From assembly GCF_001898175.1 (NCBI RefSeq), contig NZ_MKTH01000013.1, positions 1 to 64,000 of the forward strand: a stretch of DNA of 64,000 nucleotides. The letters run 5' to 3'. Within the stretch, counting starts at the first letter, position 1. Each line of letters begins with the position of its first letter. The notes beneath the pieces were generated by a model. It was not told the origin of the DNA and ran no database searches. It saw only the letters and a list, made by a program, of their open reading frames with translations. Source of the stretch: Cellulomonas sp. 73-92 (GTDB lineage: Bacteria > Actinomycetota > Actinomycetes > Actinomycetales > Cellulomonadaceae). A program made the translations under genes and the position numbers. Of this stretch, positions 1-8,777 are shown in pieces.

Positions 1-899
1 GAACCCGCCGCCACCTGACCCGACGCCACCGACAACCCCTCCGCCGCCGACGCCACCCGACCAGCCGTCGACACGACGGCCAGGAGCGCGGATCGCAGGG
101 ATGCCTGCGCCGTGGCCAACGACGCGGCCATCGCGCCCACCTCGTCGCGCGAGTCGACGTCGAGCTCGGCCGTCAGGTCGCCGTTCGCCATCGCGTCGAG
201 GGCCACGCGGACCGCGGTGACCTTGCGGAGCAGCGCCCGCACCACGGCGAACCCCAGCGCCAGGCAGACCAGGGCGGCCACGCCGAGCACCGTCCACATC
301 AGCCGGGTGGACGACGCCACGTTCGCGTCAGCGGCGACGTCCAGGCTCTCGGCCCGCGCGGAGAGCGCGTCGGACTCCGCCGCCAGCGCGTCGTTGACGG
401 CCTTCGCCGCGTCCAGGAGGGGGCCGGTGGCCGTCGCGGTGGACGCGGCGGCATCGCCCGCGACGCGCAGGTCGATGACCTTCTTGCCGACGCCCGACGT
501 GTACGCCGTGGTCGTGGCCGTCAGCGCGTCGAACGTCGTGGCGGACGAGGCGTACTGCTCGTAGGCCGCGACCTCGGCGGTCAGGGCGTCGTACCGGCCG
601 CTCAGCTCGGTGACCATCGCCGCCAGGGCGTCGCCGCTCAGGGCGGGGACCACCATCGTGCGGGCACGGACGGTGCCGAAGTCGCGGGAGATGGCGCCGA
701 GCTTGGTCAGCGGGACGTTCGTGCTGTCGTACATGAGGGACTGGCCGGCCGCCATCTGACCCATCCGCTGGACGCTCAGGCCGGTGAGGCCGATCGCCGC
801 CAGCAGCAGCGCGCCCAGGCACACGCCGACCTTCCACGCGACGGAGGCGTCCGTGGTGAGGCGCCTGCCCAGTGACCGGTGTGCTGCGACGGCGGACAT
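1..899 (-). CDS. Methyl-accepting chemotaxis protein, partial (runs off left edge)
   Basis: Membrane chemoreceptor feeding CheW/CheA. Only the first 299 codons are in the window. A basic N-terminus leads to a first membrane helix (about residues 23-45), a roughly 145-residue helical sensor region like a four-helix-bundle MCP domain, a second membrane helix (about 202-225), a HAMP segment containing RDEVGAMAASL, and the beginning of the cytoplasmic coiled coil. The conserved signalling tip lies beyond base 1. The ATG at 899 is preceded by GAGGAG. It follows the second receptor gene by only 26 bases on the same strand, so it is probably the last visible gene of the cheA-cheW-mcp-mcp unit. The ligand cannot be told from sequence. 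Confidence 0.9.
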   Translation of the reverse strand, partial: MSAVAAHRSLGRRLTTDASVAWKVGVCLGALLLAAIGLTGLSVQRMGQMAAGQSLMYDSTNVPLTKLGAISRDFGTVRARTMVVPALSGDALAAMVTELSGRYDALTAEVAAYEQYASSATTFDALTATTTAYTSGVGKKVIDLRVAGDAAASTATATGPLLDAAKAVNDALAAESDALSARAESLDVAADANVASSTRLMWTVLGVAALVCLALGFAVVRALLRKVTAVRVALDAMANGDLTAELDVDSRDEVGAMAASLATAQASLRSALLAVVSTAGRVASAAEGLSVASGQVAAG

Positions 900-925
900 G
901 ACGGCGGCGCTCCTCGATGGTCGGG

Positions 926-2572
926 CTAGAAGGTGAACGACGAGACCCGGACGCGCAGGTCGTTCGACACCTGCGCGAGGCCGTCGAGCGCCGTGTAGAT
1001 CTCCTTGACGACGCCCGAGGCGGTCGCGGCGGACGTCGCGACGCCGGTGATGGTGCTGGCGATCTCCCCGGAGCCGGTGGCGGCCTCGGCCACGTTCCGC
1101 GACATCTCGGACGTGGTGACGGTCTGCTCCTCGACCGCCGAGGCGATCGTCATCTGGTAGTTGTTGATGTCGCCGACGATGGTGCCGATCTGCCCGATCG
1201 CCCCGACCGCCGTCCGGGTGTCGGCCTGGATGGCCGCGACGCGCCGGGCGATGTCCTCGGTCGCCTTGGCGGTCTCCCGTGCGAGGTCCTTGACCTCCCC
1301 TGCGACCACCGCGAAGCCCTTGCCCGCCTCGCCCGCGCGGGCGGCCTCGATGGTCGCGTTGAGGGCGAGGAGGTTCGTCTGCTCGGCGATCGAGGTGATG
1401 ACCTTGACGACCGACCCGATCTGCTCCGACGACTCCCCGAGCCGGGCCACCTGCTCGTTCGTGGCGGCGGCGACGTCGGTCGCTTGGGCAGCCACGCGCG
1501 CGGCCTGGGCCGCGTTCTGGGCGATCTCCTGGATCGACGCGCCCATCTGCTCGGCACCCGCCGCGACCGTCTGCACGTTGCGGCTCACCTGCTCGGCCGC
1601 GGCTGCCACGACGCCGGCCTGCGCCGACGTCTCCTCCGAGCCCGCCGCGACCTGCGACGACGCGGTGGCGAGATGCTCCGCGGCCGTCGCCACCTCCATC
1701 GCGTCCTGCGAGACGCCGGCCAGCGTCGCGCGCAGCTGCTGCTGCGCCACCTCGAGCGAGGACGCCATCCGGCCGATCTCGTCGGCGCCGGTGACCCCGG
1801 ACCGGACGGTGAAGTCGCCCTGGGCGAGAGCCTCGAGCGCCCGCCGGACACCGGAGACCGATCGCGTCGTGCGCGAGGCGGCCCACCAGGCCGCCCACAG
1901 GCCCAGGGCCAGCGCGACCGCGATGGCGCCGGCGCTGATGGCCATCGTCCGGACCGCGGTGGCCCTCGCGGCGGCGGCGACGGAGGTCGCGTACGCGTCG
2001 GCCTCCTTCGTCATCGCGTCGAGCTTGTCGACGAACGTCGACTTGAGCGGCTCGGTGACGGTGTTGAGGACCTGGGTGTACTGCGCCTTGTCGCCGTTGA
2101 CGGCCGCCGGCTCCAGCTGGGTGTCGCGGGCGGACCGCCACTGCGCGTAGGCGTCCTGGAAGGCGGCCCAGCTCGTCGAGGAGCCGAGCGCGCCCGACGA
2201 GACCTGCGCGGCCGCCGCGGCCAGCTCGGCGTCGTTGGCCTTCTGCTGGTCGTACCAGCTCTGCTGCTGGGACGGGTCGACGGCCCCGATCTGGGCGGCG
2301 ATCATCCGGGCCTTGATCTGGTCCTCGTGCACGGTGGCCAGCGGGTCCAGCACGGCCGTCTGCAGGTCGCGCAGGTGGCCGGTGCTGTCGGCGATGTGGA
2401 GCATCGACACGCCCGCGAACGCGCCGCCACCCAGGGCGAGCGCGGCGAGCAGGCCCACCGGGCCGAGGATCTTGGCCCGCAGCGACAGGTTCGCGAGGCG
2501 ACCGGCACGCTCAGCGGTCGGCGTGGCGAAGGGCGTGGCGAGGGGCGTGGTGAGGGGCGTGGCAGCGGTCAT
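926..2572 (-). CDS. Methyl-accepting chemotaxis protein
   Basis: Complete 548-residue chemoreceptor. The order is a cytoplasmic Thr/Pro-rich tail made of a 4-residue repeat (about residues 4-18), a first membrane helix (about 34-56), a helical extracellular sensor domain, a second membrane helix (about 205-230), HAMP (about 230-285) and a long signalling coiled coil. The hairpin tip near residue 400 reads [19 protein letters not shown], the universal CheA/CheW contact. There is no CheR-binding pentapeptide at the C-terminus, which is SSFTF. It lies 18 bases after cheW on the same strand and should be co-transcribed. The repeat-built N-terminal tail is unusual for an MCP. Ligand unknown. Confidence 0.96.
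   Translation of the reverse strand: MTAATPLTTPLATPFATPTAERAGRLANLSLRAKILGPVGLLAALALGGGAFAGVSMLHIADSTGHLRDLQTAVLDPLATVHEDQIKARMIAAQIGAVDPSQQQSWYDQQKANDAELAAAAAQVSSGALGSSTSWAAFQDAYAQWRSARDTQLEPAAVNGDKAQYTQVLNTVTEPLKSTFVDKLDAMTKEADAYATSVAAAARATAVRTMAISAGAIAVALALGLWAAWWAASRTTRSVSGVRRALEALAQGDFTVRSGVTGADEIGRMASSLEVAQQQLRATLAGVSQDAMEVATAAEHLATASSQVAAGSEETSAQAGVVAAAAEQVSRNVQTVAAGAEQMGASIQEIAQNAAQAARVAAQATDVAAATNEQVARLGESSEQIGSVVKVITSIAEQTNLLALNATIEAARAGEAGKGFAVVAGEVKDLARETAKATEDIARRVAAIQADTRTAVGAIGQIGTIVGDINNYQMTIASAVEEQTVTTSEMSRNVAEAATGSGEIASTITGVATSAATASGVVKEIYTALDGLAQVSNDLRVRVSSFTF
2520..2567 (-). repeat. 12-bp tandem repeat in the receptor N-terminus
   Basis: Four copies of a 12-base unit close to GGCGTGGCGARG on the plus strand encode the Thr-Pro-Leu/Phe-Ala repeats at the start of the chemoreceptor. 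An in-frame 12-base unit can expand or contract without a frameshift. Confidence 0.75.
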
Positions 2573-2590
2573 GGTCTTCCTTCGCTGGGC

Positions 2591-3001
2591 TCAGGCCGCG
2601 GCCTGGTCGACGTCGAGGACGAGCAGCAGGCGGTCCGGCAGGCGGTGGGCGCCGCGGACGAGGGCACGCAGCGCCACCGGCAGCGTCTCGGGCGGCTCGG
2701 CGAAGCTCTCGGGGCCGACGGTGACGACCTCGCCGATGCGGTCGACGAGCAGGCTCACCGTCTCGGACCCGACCCGGACGACGACCATCATCGGCTCGTC
2801 GTCCTCCCGCGGCGGCAGCGCGAGCCGCTTGCGCAGGTCGACGGCGAGCACCACCTGGCCGCGAAGGTTGACCAGGCCGGCCACCGTCGGCGGGGCCAGC
2901 GGGGTCGGGGTGCGTGGCTGCGGCGGCAGCACCTCCTGCACGCCCGTCACGTCGATGCCGTACAGGCAGTCGGCCACCTGGAAGGTCACGAACTGGGTCA
3001 T
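2591..3001 (-). CDS. cheW: Chemotaxis coupling protein CheW
   Basis: 136-residue adaptor that links chemoreceptors to the CheA kinase. It consists of a single CheW domain, visible in MTQFVTFQVADCLYGIDV, the conserved GLVNLRGQVVLAVDLRKRL strand (near residue 50) and VSLLVDRIGEVV. The ATG overlaps the cheA stop by four bases (ATGA), showing tight translational coupling, and the first receptor gene begins 18 bases downstream. Length and motifs are normal for the family. Confidence 0.96.
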   Translation of the reverse strand: MTQFVTFQVADCLYGIDVTGVQEVLPPQPRTPTPLAPPTVAGLVNLRGQVVLAVDLRKRLALPPREDDEPMMVVVRVGSETVSLLVDRIGEVVTVGPESFAEPPETLPVALRALVRGAHRLPDRLLLVLDVDQAAA

Positions 3002-5241
3002 CGGCCGGCCCCGATCAGCTCGGGCGACCGCGCGACGCGGGGCGCCCTCTCGGTGGAGTAGAACGCCGGGTCGGCCGCGAGGATCGCCGCGCGGACGTCC
3101 AGCAGCTCGGTGACGTGCTCGCCCAGGACGGCGGAGCCGAGCAGGCCGGGGTCGCCGACGTCGGAGTGCTCCTCCGCGACGTCGTCGAGGATGTCGACGA
3201 TCGACTCGACGACCAGGCCGACGCTGCGGCCGGCACCCGTGTGGACGACGACCTGCAGCGGGCCCTCGCCCTCGAGGTAGCCCGCGCCGAGGATCCGGTC
3301 GAGGCGCGCCAGCGGCAGGATCGAGCCGCGGTACTGCACCACCTCGCGCCCGCCGACGAGCTCGACGGACTCCCGCGGGATGGTCTCCAGCCGGGTGACC
3401 GAGCGCAGCGGCATCGCGACCCGCCGGCCGCCGCCGATGGAGGCGACCAGCACCTGCTCGACCTCGGCCGCGGCGGCGACCACGGCGGCGCGCTGTCGCA
3501 GGCCGTCCGACGCGGCGGCGGCCAGCGCCCGCCGCGCGAGCCCCTGGACGTCGAGGATGAGCGCGACGCGGCCGTCGCCGAGGACGGTGGCGCCGGCGTA
3601 CACGCCGATCGCCTTCAGCCGCGGCGACAGCGCCTTGACGACGATCTCCTCGGTGTCGAGGACGTGGTCGACGAGCAGGCCGAAGCGGGTCTCGTCGGAC
3701 TGGACCACGGCGATCACACCGGGTTCGGCAGCGGTCGCGCCGACGCCCAGCACCTCGGACAGCGACACGAGCGGCAGCAGCTCGCCGCGCAGCCGGTACA
3801 CCGGCGCGGAGTGGACGTACTCGACCGCGTTGCGCTCGTCGAGCGCCACGAGCTCGAGGAGGTTCGCCTGCGGCACCGCGTACCGCTCGGCGCCGCACGC
3901 CACGGTGAGCGCCGGCATGATCGCCAGCGTCAGCGGGATGCGCAGCCGCCAGACCGTGCCGGCACCCACGGTCGACTCGATGTCCACCGAGCCGCCGATC
4001 GCCTCGATCTTGGTCCGCACCACGTCCATGCCGACCCCGCGGCCGGAGACGTTCGTCACCTGCTCCGCGGTGGAGAAGCCGGGCAGGAAGAGCAGCTGCA
4101 GGAGATCGGCGGCCGCCATGGCCTCGACCTGCTGCTCCGTGCGCACCCCCTTGCGGACGGCCGAGGCGGCGACCGTGGCCGGGTCGATGCCGCGCCCGTC
4201 GTCGGCCACCTCGATCGTCACGAGGCCGCCCGCGTGGTACGCCCGCAGCGACAGCACGCCCTTGGCCGGCTTGCCGGCGGCGACGCGCTCGTCGGGCGGC
4301 TCGATGCCGTGGTCCACCGCGTTGCGGACGAGGTGCGTCAGCGGGTCCTTCACCGCCTCCAGCAGGCCGCGGTCGAGCTCGGTCTCGCCGCCCGCCAGCT
4401 CGAGGGACACCTCGCGGTGGCAGGTCGCGGCCAGGTCCCGCACCATCCGGGGCATCTTCGACCACAGGTGCTCGATGGGCTGCATGCGCGTCTTCATGAC
4501 GCCCTCCTGCAGCTCGCTGGCGATGACGTCGAGCCGCTGGCCCGCGCGGGCCAGCTCGTCGGCGCCGTTGCCGGACAGCCGCAGGATCTGGTTGCGCGCC
4601 AGGACGAGCTCGCCGACCTGACGCATGAGCGCGTCGAGCAGGTCGACGTCGACGCGGATCGACGTCTCGGCGACGGCCCGGATGCCGTCGTCGCGGTCGG
4701 CGAACGGCTCGGCGGGGGCCGCGGTGACCGGGGCCGGCGCGGACGGGGCGGCCTCGACGGCCTCCGGCGCGGGCGCGGGTGACGGGATCACCGGCCCCGC
4801 CCCGGCGGGCGCGGGGACGGACGGCGCGGGCTCGTCGGCCAGGGGCAGCACCGGCTCGTCGGCCAGCAGGCCCTCGACGCGGGCGACGGCCTCGGCGATG
4901 TCGACGTCCCCCTCGCCGCCGGTCGCCTCGATGGCGCGCAGCAGGTCACGGATGCGGTCGACGACGGCCAGCAGCACGTCGGTCGTCGGGCCGTCCATCG
5001 CGCGCCTGCCGTCGCGCAGCTCCGCCAGGAGGTTCTCGCCGGCGTGCGCCAGGCGTTCCAGACGATCGAACGCGAGGAAGCCGCTCGTGCCCTTGATCGT
5101 GTGGATCGTGCGGAACACGCTGCTCAGCAGCCCGCGGTCGCCCGGCGCGCCCTCGAGCGCGACGAGGTCGCGGTCGAGCTGGTCGAGGTTCTCGTCACTC
5201 TCGACGAGGAACTCGCGGACGATGTCGTCGACGTCCTCCAT
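2998..5241 (-). CDS. cheA: Chemotaxis histidine kinase CheA with two C-terminal CheW-like domains
   Basis: 747-residue sensor kinase that phosphorylates CheY under receptor control. The N-terminal HPt domain has the phospho-acceptor His47 in TIHTIKGTSGF. A Pro/Ala-rich linker (about 135-180) follows where many CheAs carry the P2 CheY-docking domain; I see no P2. Next come the P3 dimer helices (about 187-240) and the HATPase domain, with N-box VRNAVDHGIE near 300, G1 DDGRGID near 345 and G2 GRGVGMDVV near 403. Two consecutive CheW/P5-like domains follow (about 440-565 and 595-725); one is the norm. The gene starts with ATG after GGGAGG and has its own sigma-28-type promoter at 5285-5314, directly behind csrA. 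Confidence 0.96.
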   Translation of the reverse strand: MEDVDDIVREFLVESDENLDQLDRDLVALEGAPGDRGLLSSVFRTIHTIKGTSGFLAFDRLERLAHAGENLLAELRDGRRAMDGPTTDVLLAVVDRIRDLLRAIEATGGEGDVDIAEAVARVEGLLADEPVLPLADEPAPSVPAPAGAGPVIPSPAPAPEAVEAAPSAPAPVTAAPAEPFADRDDGIRAVAETSIRVDVDLLDALMRQVGELVLARNQILRLSGNGADELARAGQRLDVIASELQEGVMKTRMQPIEHLWSKMPRMVRDLAATCHREVSLELAGGETELDRGLLEAVKDPLTHLVRNAVDHGIEPPDERVAAGKPAKGVLSLRAYHAGGLVTIEVADDGRGIDPATVAASAVRKGVRTEQQVEAMAAADLLQLLFLPGFSTAEQVTNVSGRGVGMDVVRTKIEAIGGSVDIESTVGAGTVWRLRIPLTLAIMPALTVACGAERYAVPQANLLELVALDERNAVEYVHSAPVYRLRGELLPLVSLSEVLGVGATAAEPGVIAVVQSDETRFGLLVDHVLDTEEIVVKALSPRLKAIGVYAGATVLGDGRVALILDVQGLARRALAAAASDGLRQRAAVVAAAAEVEQVLVASIGGGRRVAMPLRSVTRLETIPRESVELVGGREVVQYRGSILPLARLDRILGAGYLEGEGPLQVVVHTGAGRSVGLVVESIVDILDDVAEEHSDVGDPGLLGSAVLGEHVTELLDVRAAILAADPAFYSTERAPRVARSPELIGAGR

Positions 5242-5284
5242 GCGGGCCCTCCCGGCGCGGCCACACCTCGTGGCTCCTCGCCGG

Positions 5285-5314
5285 GCCTATCGGCCGGGCC
5301 CGCTGCTCCCTGAG
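5285..5314 (-). promoter_or_regulatory. Sigma-28 (FliA)-type promoter for cheA
   Basis: On the minus strand CTCAG (5310-5314), exactly 18 bases, then GATAGGC (5285-5291), preceded by GGCC. The same architecture precedes fliM, flbD, flgB, fliC, flgN and the EAL-HDOD gene. The leader to the cheA ATG is about 40 bases. Confidence 0.75.
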
Positions 5315-5333
5315 AACTCGATCGGGTGGCCCG

Positions 5334-5591
5334 CTAGCCCGCGGCCGGCTCGTCGTCCGGGGCCGGTGGCGCGAGCAGGCCGCGCAGCGCGGTCGCCACT
5401 CCCTCGTCGGCGGCCGCGGCCGCGGCGTTCTCCGACCGCACGGCGTCGAGGACCTCCGCGCGATGGATCCGGACCGAGCGGGGGGCGTCGATGCCCAGCC
5501 GCACGCCGTCGCCGCGCACCTCGATGACGGTGAGCACGATGTCGCCGGCGATGACCAGCTGCTCCCCGACGCGACGACTGAGCACGAGCAT
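5334..5591 (-). CDS. csrA: Carbon storage regulator CsrA
   Basis: 85-residue RNA-binding translational repressor that recognises GGA in hairpin loops and over Shine-Dalgarno sequences. The core MLVLSRRVGEQLVIAGDI with VRGDGVRLGIDAP is typical. The C-terminal tail is Ala-rich and longer than the 61-74 residues seen in most relatives. It is the last gene after flhA and the flhF-like gene, just ahead of the cheA promoter. Its expected antagonist FliW is encoded at 34588-35004, and hairpins with a GGA loop lie in the fliC, flgB and flbD leaders. By analogy with Bacillus it probably holds flagellin translation back until the hook is finished. Confidence 0.95.
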   Translation of the reverse strand: MLVLSRRVGEQLVIAGDIVLTVIEVRGDGVRLGIDAPRSVRIHRAEVLDAVRSENAAAAAADEGVATALRGLLAPPAPDDEPAAG

Positions 5592-5641
5592 GGTCCGGAC
5601 AGTACAACGCCCACGGGCTCCGGCGCCGCGGCCGCCGCGCG

Positions 5642-6745
5642 TCAGCGACGGTCGGTGAGGGCGGCGTCCACGCTCTGGCCGAGCACCGACGCCCACAGGG
5701 CCCGCGACGCGGGGATGCCGTCGGCCCACGCCACCGGGACGCCGAGGCCCAGCACCGTGCCCGGGTCGCTCGTCTCGAGCAGCCCGGTGACCGCCAGGGC
5801 GTCCGGGCGCCGGGCGGTGCCCACCTCCTCGAGCCACCGCGCCGTGTCCGCGGCCTTGGTGCGGGCGTCGACGACGGCCCACACGCCGTCCGCCTGCGCC
5901 GCGGCGACGAGGCCGGCGGCCTGGCGGCGGCCGGTGTCGTCGTCGGCCACGCCGACGAGCAGCACCCACGGGTGCTGCGCCTGACCCGTGCGCACCCGCC
6001 ACCGGACGACACCCGCGGTCGAGGTCAGCCCCTCGGTGCCGGTCGCCACCACGGCCTCGTCGGGCAGGTCCCACCGCAGCCGCAGCAGCGCCGCGACGGC
6101 GGCCGTCGCCTCGGACGGCCCGACGACGACGAGCACCTGCCCCGGCCCACGGGGTGCCGGCGGCGGCTCGGGGATCCGCCGGAGCACCTCGGAGACGCCG
6201 TCGGCGCCCTCGAGCAGCTCGGACGGCACGCCGGCGGCGACCAGGGCGACGACCGACCGTCCCCAGGAGACGCCCCCGGGGACGGGCAGCGCGGCCACCA
6301 CGCGGGTGGCGGTGATCGGCGCCGGCCCGGCCGGCGCGGGGTCGGCGGCCGGCGGCTCGGGCCAGTCGTCCGGCCGGGGGACCTCGTCGCCCGCCAGCGC
6401 GCGGACCCCGTCGAGCACCGCCGCGAACCGTGCCCCGGCGGTCGACACCTGCGGCGCCGACGGCGTCACGACGACCCCGGCCTCGGCACGGTCGGCCGCG
6501 TCGAGCAGCGCCTCCAGGCTGTCCGGCCCGGCCGGCACCGCGGGCGAGGACGGCGACGACGGCCGCCGGGGGCGGTCGGGCACCTCGACGGTCAGCTCGT
6601 AGCGCTCGCGCGAGAAGAACCCGGCCACACCGCCGTGGCGCACCCGCTCGGCACGGACGATCGTCGCGCGCGGCCCGAGCTCCTCGCGCACGCGCGCCAT
6701 GAGCTCGGGCAGGTCCTCACCCTCGAGCAGCAACAGCTCGGGCAC
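5642..6745 (-). CDS. FlhF-like protein that has lost the GTPase motifs
   Basis: 367 residues starting at a GTG inside the end of flhA (29-base overlap). Position behind flhA and the N-terminus (LGPRATIVRAERVRHGGVAG, then GFFSRERYELTVEV) match the FlhF B-domain. The C-terminal half follows the order of the SRP-type GTPase fold: GPSEATAAVAALL where the P-loop GPTGVGKTT should be, ARTKAADTARWLEE, and ALAVTGLLETSDPGTVLGLG where the KLDET motif should be. The P-loop Lys and Thr, the DTAGR motif and the guanine-specificity Lys-Asp are all absent. FlhF normally sets flagellar number and placement; this copy can hardly bind GTP in the usual way, so I infer a scaffold role. Confidence 0.8.
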   Translation of the reverse strand: MPELLLLEGEDLPELMARVREELGPRATIVRAERVRHGGVAGFFSRERYELTVEVPDRPRRPSSPSSPAVPAGPDSLEALLDAADRAEAGVVVTPSAPQVSTAGARFAAVLDGVRALAGDEVPRPDDWPEPPAADPAPAGPAPITATRVVAALPVPGGVSWGRSVVALVAAGVPSELLEGADGVSEVLRRIPEPPPAPRGPGQVLVVVGPSEATAAVAALLRLRWDLPDEAVVATGTEGLTSTAGVVRWRVRTGQAQHPWVLLVGVADDDTGRRQAAGLVAAAQADGVWAVVDARTKAADTARWLEEVGTARRPDALAVTGLLETSDPGTVLGLGVPVAWADGIPASRALWASVLGQSVDAALTDRR

Positions 6746-8777
6746 CGCCGATCACCCCCGTCGTCACGACCGTGACACCCGCATCCGCGATCTCGGTGTA
6801 CGAGAGCACCGGCAGCCTCGGCAGGCCGAGCGCGACGAGCCGGCGCAGGGCCGGCCGGATGGCCGGGGCGCACACCAGCACCACCGTGTGGCCGTCCTGC
6901 TCGGCGCGCGTGACGCCCTCGCGCAGGTCCCCCAGCAGCCGGTCGACGGCCGTCGGGTCGAGGGCCAAGTGCGTGCCGTGCTCCCGGGACCGCAGCGACT
7001 CGGCCGCCTGCTGCTCGAGCATCGGGTCGAGCGTCAGCACGCGCACCTGGCCGTCCTGCACGTGCGGGGCGAGCAGCGCCGGCCCCAGCGCCGCGCGCGC
7101 GGACTCGACCAGGCCCTCGGCGTCGGTGGACACGCGGGCGCGCAGCGACAGCGCCTCGTAGATCCGCGACAGGTCGCGGATCGCCACGCCCTCTGCGAGC
7201 AGCCCCTGCAGCACGCGCTGCACCTCGCCGAGCGACAGCAGCGACGGCACCAGCTCCTCGACCACCGACGGGTTGGCCCGCTTGACCGACTCCGTCAGCA
7301 CCCGCACGTCCTCGCGGCCGAGGAGCCGGCCGGCGTGCTGCGCGACGAGCTCGCCGAGGTGCGTCACGACGACGGAGACGCGGTCGACCACCGTGGCACC
7401 GGCCATCTCGGCGGCGTGCCGCAGCTCGGCGGGCACCCACCGGCCCGGCAGCCCGAACACCGGCTCGGTGACGGGCGTGCCCGGGAGGCCGGACAGGTCG
7501 TCGCCGAGCGCGAGCACCTGCCCGCGCGGCGCCTGGCCGCGGCCGACCTCGACGCCGGCGATCCGCACCACGTACGTCGCCCGCGGCAGGTCGACCGAGT
7601 CCCGCGTCCGCACCGGCGGCACGACGATCCCGAGCTCCATCGCGGTCTTGCGCCGCAGCGAGCGCACGCGGCCCAGCAGGTCCTCCTCCGGCCCGGTGCC
7701 GACGAGGTCCACGAGGTCCGGCGCGAGGAGGATCTCCAGCGTCGGGACACGCATCTGCTCGATCAGCTGGTCCGGGGTGTCCGGCGCCGGCTCGGGTGCG
7801 GCCGTCGCCGTCGTGCGCGCCTGCGCCTCCTCGACCTTGTGCCGGGCGGCCACCCGCTGCGCGATCAGCAGCAGCACCGCGCCGACCAGGATGAACGGCA
7901 GCTTCGGCATGCCGGGCAGCAGGGCCAGGCCGATGACGCCGCACCCGGCGATCCGCAGCGCGGTCACCGACTGCGTCAGCTGGCGCGCCGCGGAGCTGCC
8001 CATGTCGCCCTCGGCGCTGGCGCGGGTGACGACGATGCCCGTCGACACCGACAGCAGCAGGGCCGGGATCTGGGTGACGAGCCCGTCACCGACCGACAGG
8101 AGGCTGAAGCGCTGCAGCGACTCCCCCGCCGTCATCTTCATCTGGACCATGCCGATGATGAAGCCACCGGCCAGGTTGATGACGGTGATGATGATGCCGG
8201 CGATGGCGTCGCCCTTGACGAACTTCGAGCCGCCGTCCATCGCGCCGTAGAAGTCGGCCTCCGCCGCGACGTCCTGGCGCCGGCGGCGCGCCGTGTCCTC
8301 GTCGATGAGGCCGGAGTTGAGGTCGGCGTCGATCGCCATCTGCTTGCCGGGCATCGCGTCGAGCGTGAACCGGGCGCCCACCTCGGCGACGCGGCCGGCG
8401 CCGTTGGTGATGACCACGAACTGGATCACCACGAGGATGAGGAAGATCACCAGGCCGATGACGAGCGAGCCGCCGACGACGAAGTGGCCGAAGGCGTCGA
8501 TGACGTGCCCCGCGAAGCCGTCCCGCAGCACCAGCCGGGTCGAGGCGACGTTGAGCCCGAGCCGGAACAGCGTGAAGACGAGGATGAGCGAGGGGAACAC
8601 CGAGAAGTCCAGCGGCCGGCGCACGTACATGCTGGTCAGCAGGATGACGAGCGACGCCGTGATGTTCACCGCGATGAGCAGGTCGAGCAGGGCCGCGGGC
8701 AGCGGCACGACGAGCAGCAGGACGATGCCGACGACGCCGACCGGCACCGCCATCGCGGAGATGTCCTTGTTCCTCAC
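6717..8777 (-). CDS. flhA: Flagellar type III export protein FlhA
   Basis: 686-residue export gate protein. The N-terminal half carries the closely spaced membrane helices and the conserved FHIPEP-type region (VFPSLILVFTLFRLGLNVAS, then GAGRVAEVGARFTLDAMPGK and QMAIDADLN). The C-terminal half is the cytoplasmic chaperone-docking domain. I place the start at the GTG at 8777, which has AGGAG five bases upstream and overlaps the flhB stop as GTGA; an ATG nine codons in (AMAVPVG) is less well placed. Length is normal. It is part of the fliP-fliQ-fliR-flhB-flhA export-gate block. Confidence 0.96.
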   Translation of the reverse strand: MRNKDISAMAVPVGVVGIVLLLVVPLPAALLDLLIAVNITASLVILLTSMYVRRPLDFSVFPSLILVFTLFRLGLNVASTRLVLRDGFAGHVIDAFGHFVVGGSLVIGLVIFLILVVIQFVVITNGAGRVAEVGARFTLDAMPGKQMAIDADLNSGLIDEDTARRRRQDVAAEADFYGAMDGGSKFVKGDAIAGIIITVINLAGGFIIGMVQMKMTAGESLQRFSLLSVGDGLVTQIPALLLSVSTGIVVTRASAEGDMGSSAARQLTQSVTALRIAGCGVIGLALLPGMPKLPFILVGAVLLLIAQRVAARHKVEEAQARTTATAAPEPAPDTPDQLIEQMRVPTLEILLAPDLVDLVGTGPEEDLLGRVRSLRRKTAMELGIVVPPVRTRDSVDLPRATYVVRIAGVEVGRGQAPRGQVLALGDDLSGLPGTPVTEPVFGLPGRWVPAELRHAAEMAGATVVDRVSVVVTHLGELVAQHAGRLLGREDVRVLTESVKRANPSVVEELVPSLLSLGEVQRVLQGLLAEGVAIRDLSRIYEALSLRARVSTDAEGLVESARAALGPALLAPHVQDGQVRVLTLDPMLEQQAAESLRSREHGTHLALDPTAVDRLLGDLREGVTRAEQDGHTVVLVCAPAIRPALRRLVALGLPRLPVLSYTEIADAGVTVVTTGVIGGARAVAARG

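Noticed and set aside
917..3061. Long open frames on the strand opposite cheW, mcp and cheA, and many similar antisense frames across the window
   Set aside because: They are Arg/Ala/Gly-rich shadows produced by high GC, start without ribosome-binding sites and overlap clearly homologous genes.
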